A DNA stretch of 6,905 nt from Acidobacteriota bacterium (lineage in GTDB: Bacteria > Acidobacteriota > Blastocatellia > Pyrinomonadales > Pyrinomonadaceae). Shown in pieces: positions 6,302 through 6,905 of this stretch. Every line of letters starts with the position of its first letter. The first letter of the stretch is position 1. The notes under the pieces are model-generated. The model made no database searches and had not been told where the DNA came from. It saw only the letters and a program-made list of their open reading frames with translations. The stretch lies in NCBI GenBank assembly GCA_963169175.1, contig CAUJFK010000120.1:1-6905 (forward strand), read 5' to 3'. The translations under genes and the position numbers were made by a program.

Positions 6302-6385
6302 ATTAGCCCTGCGGATGCGGGAACTAGCCCTGTTGACGTGCGAACTAGCCCTGCGGATGTGAGAACTAGCCCTGCGGATGTGATC
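6302..6385. repeat. Four tandem copies of a 21-bp repeat just after the lipoprotein gene
   Basis: Four contiguous 21-base units begin at 6302, 6323, 6344 and 6365, with core ACTAGCCCTGCGGATGTG plus three variable bases. The first unit has ATTAGCCC, the second has TTGACG in place of CGGATG, and the last two differ only at their ends. A degraded trace (GCGTGCGGATTGCGG) follows. The array begins 6 bases after the TAA stop. The unit is a multiple of three, so a minus-strand frame reads a heptad-like (TSAGLVx) repeat, but nothing suggests that frame is a gene. Confidence 0.9.
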
Positions 6386-6417
6386 AACAGGCGTGCGGAT
6401 TGCGGCCTTAACATTGG

Positions 6418-6459
6418 AGATTTGGAATTTGGAATCTGAAATTTGAGATTTGAAGTTTG
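6418..6459. repeat. Six tandem copies of a 7-bp repeat (consensus RRATTTG) next to the cupin stop codon
   Basis: The 42 bases divide exactly into six 7-mers: AGATTTG, GAATTTG, GAATCTG, AAATTTG, AGATTTG and AAGTTTG. A weaker match (ACATTGG, 6411-6417) precedes them. The array is AT-rich within GC-rich surroundings and ends two bases before the stop codon of the minus-strand cupin gene at 6462-6464. The convergent gap 6296-6461 consists almost entirely of this array and the 21-bp array. Confidence 0.85.
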
Positions 6460-6461
6460 AG

Positions 6462-6905
6462 TTAGATATCTACGCGGAGAATTTCAGAATTTGCGGACGC
6501 GGTCAGGCTGTACCGATAGTGCGGCGGAAAGAGAATGCTGTCGCCCGGCGTGAAATGCATGCGGTGAGCGGCGCCGGCGGTCACATCCAGGCGGCCGGTG
6601 AGCAGGAACAGAAAACGGCTCTTCGCGTTCAAGCCGTCCGAGGCGTAGGCCGCGTTGTCCGTGGCCGCGCGTGCCTCGGAAACATGCGCAAGCCCGCCGG
6701 TTGCCGTCGTCATCCCAAAATGATGCGACTCAAACCCGCCGAACTCCTCCGGTACGATCGTGGACTCAGCCACCTTTCGATGGACGAACGTCTGGGCGCC
6801 GAATAATCTCTCTGGAAGCATGCGGCCGGTGGGCAGCCGCAGATCGTGATCGACCCATGTCTCATGATCCGCCGGCGCCGTCAGCTCGATCACCTGCGTC
6901 CCCGC
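6462..6905 (-). CDS. Cupin-fold protein, 5' end beyond the window; metal ligands apparently missing
   Basis: The frame is open from the right edge to a TAA (6464-6462), giving the last 147 residues. A GTG at 6893 could serve as a start, but four further codons (AGTQ) are open to the edge and the segment has no start-site features, so the gene probably begins outside. Beta-rich segments follow: FESHHFGMTTATGGLAHVSE, then FLFLLTGRLDVTAG, then HFTPGDSILFPPHYRYSL and a final LRVDI strand. The phrase PGDSILFPP is a clear cupin motif-2 signature, and FLFLLTG matches the end of motif 1. The usual metal-binding residues are not seen: the HXH expected before FLFLLTG is replaced by the AAYASDGLNAKSR region, and the motif-2 His is replaced by YRY. 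It may therefore be a metal-free sensory, binding or structural cupin. Substrate and pathway are unknown. It is convergent with the lipoprotein gene. Confidence 0.65.
   Translation of the reverse strand, partial: AGTQVIELTAPADHETWVDHDLRLPTGRMLPERLFGAQTFVHRKVAESTIVPEEFGGFESHHFGMTTATGGLAHVSEARAATDNAAYASDGLNAKSRFLFLLTGRLDVTAGAAHRMHFTPGDSILFPPHYRYSLTASANSEILRVDI

Noticed and set aside
6190..6414. Minus-strand frame with a TSAGLV heptad repeat
   Set aside because: The repeat is only the translation of the 21-bp DNA array, and the rest is antisense to the lipoprotein. No start signal or family match supports it.
6302..6459. CRISPR array
   Set aside because: The 21-bp and 7-bp repeats are directly contiguous with no unique spacers, and there are no cas genes.

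Overview
The window looks like a chromosomal segment from a mid-to-high GC Gram-negative bacterium. The lipoprotein signal, the exported phosphoesterases, the large UbiD-type decarboxylase, weak or absent Shine-Dalgarno sequences and intergenic DNA rich in short dispersed repeats recall Acidobacteriota (Blastocatellia/Pyrinomonadales-like). That placement is an impression from style, not a marker-gene result. There is no rRNA, tRNA, CRISPR array, transposase, integrase or phage gene.

Left part, plus strand, 1-4168. The 3' end of an M16 zinc-peptidase-family gene is followed after about 100 bases by a tight three-gene run: a UbiD-family prenyl-FMN decarboxylase, then two consecutive calcineurin-like metallophosphoesterases that are clearly tandem paralogues. 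The gaps are 7 and 0 bases, so these three are probably co-transcribed. The decarboxylase suggests quinone (perhaps menaquinone) or aromatic-acid metabolism. The phosphoesterases have N-terminal membrane or signal segments and probably work on the outer face of the inner membrane.

Middle, 4166-5797. A 20-bp perfect inverted repeat built from 8-bp CACAGAGA units fills the junction between the second phosphoesterase and a convergent, exported nucleotide pyrophosphatase/phosphodiesterase (ENPP type) on the minus strand. That gene has a good sigma70-like promoter just upstream. The 260-base divergent region beyond it holds that promoter, an imperfect inverted repeat of TTCGTGGT/ACCACGAA type, and a second 11-bp perfect inverted repeat that brackets a putative promoter for the next gene.

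Right part, 5798-6905. A small DUF3060-like lipoprotein is followed by four 21-bp tandem repeats and six 7-bp tandem repeats. The 7-bp array ends next to the stop codon of a convergent cupin-fold gene, which runs off the right edge.

No obvious new multi-gene system is visible. The most interesting material is non-coding: five different repeat structures in about 2.3 kb, several ending within a few bases of a start or stop codon. The doubled phosphoesterase behind UbiD, the DUF3060 lipoprotein and the apparently metal-free cupin are the protein-level points of note.
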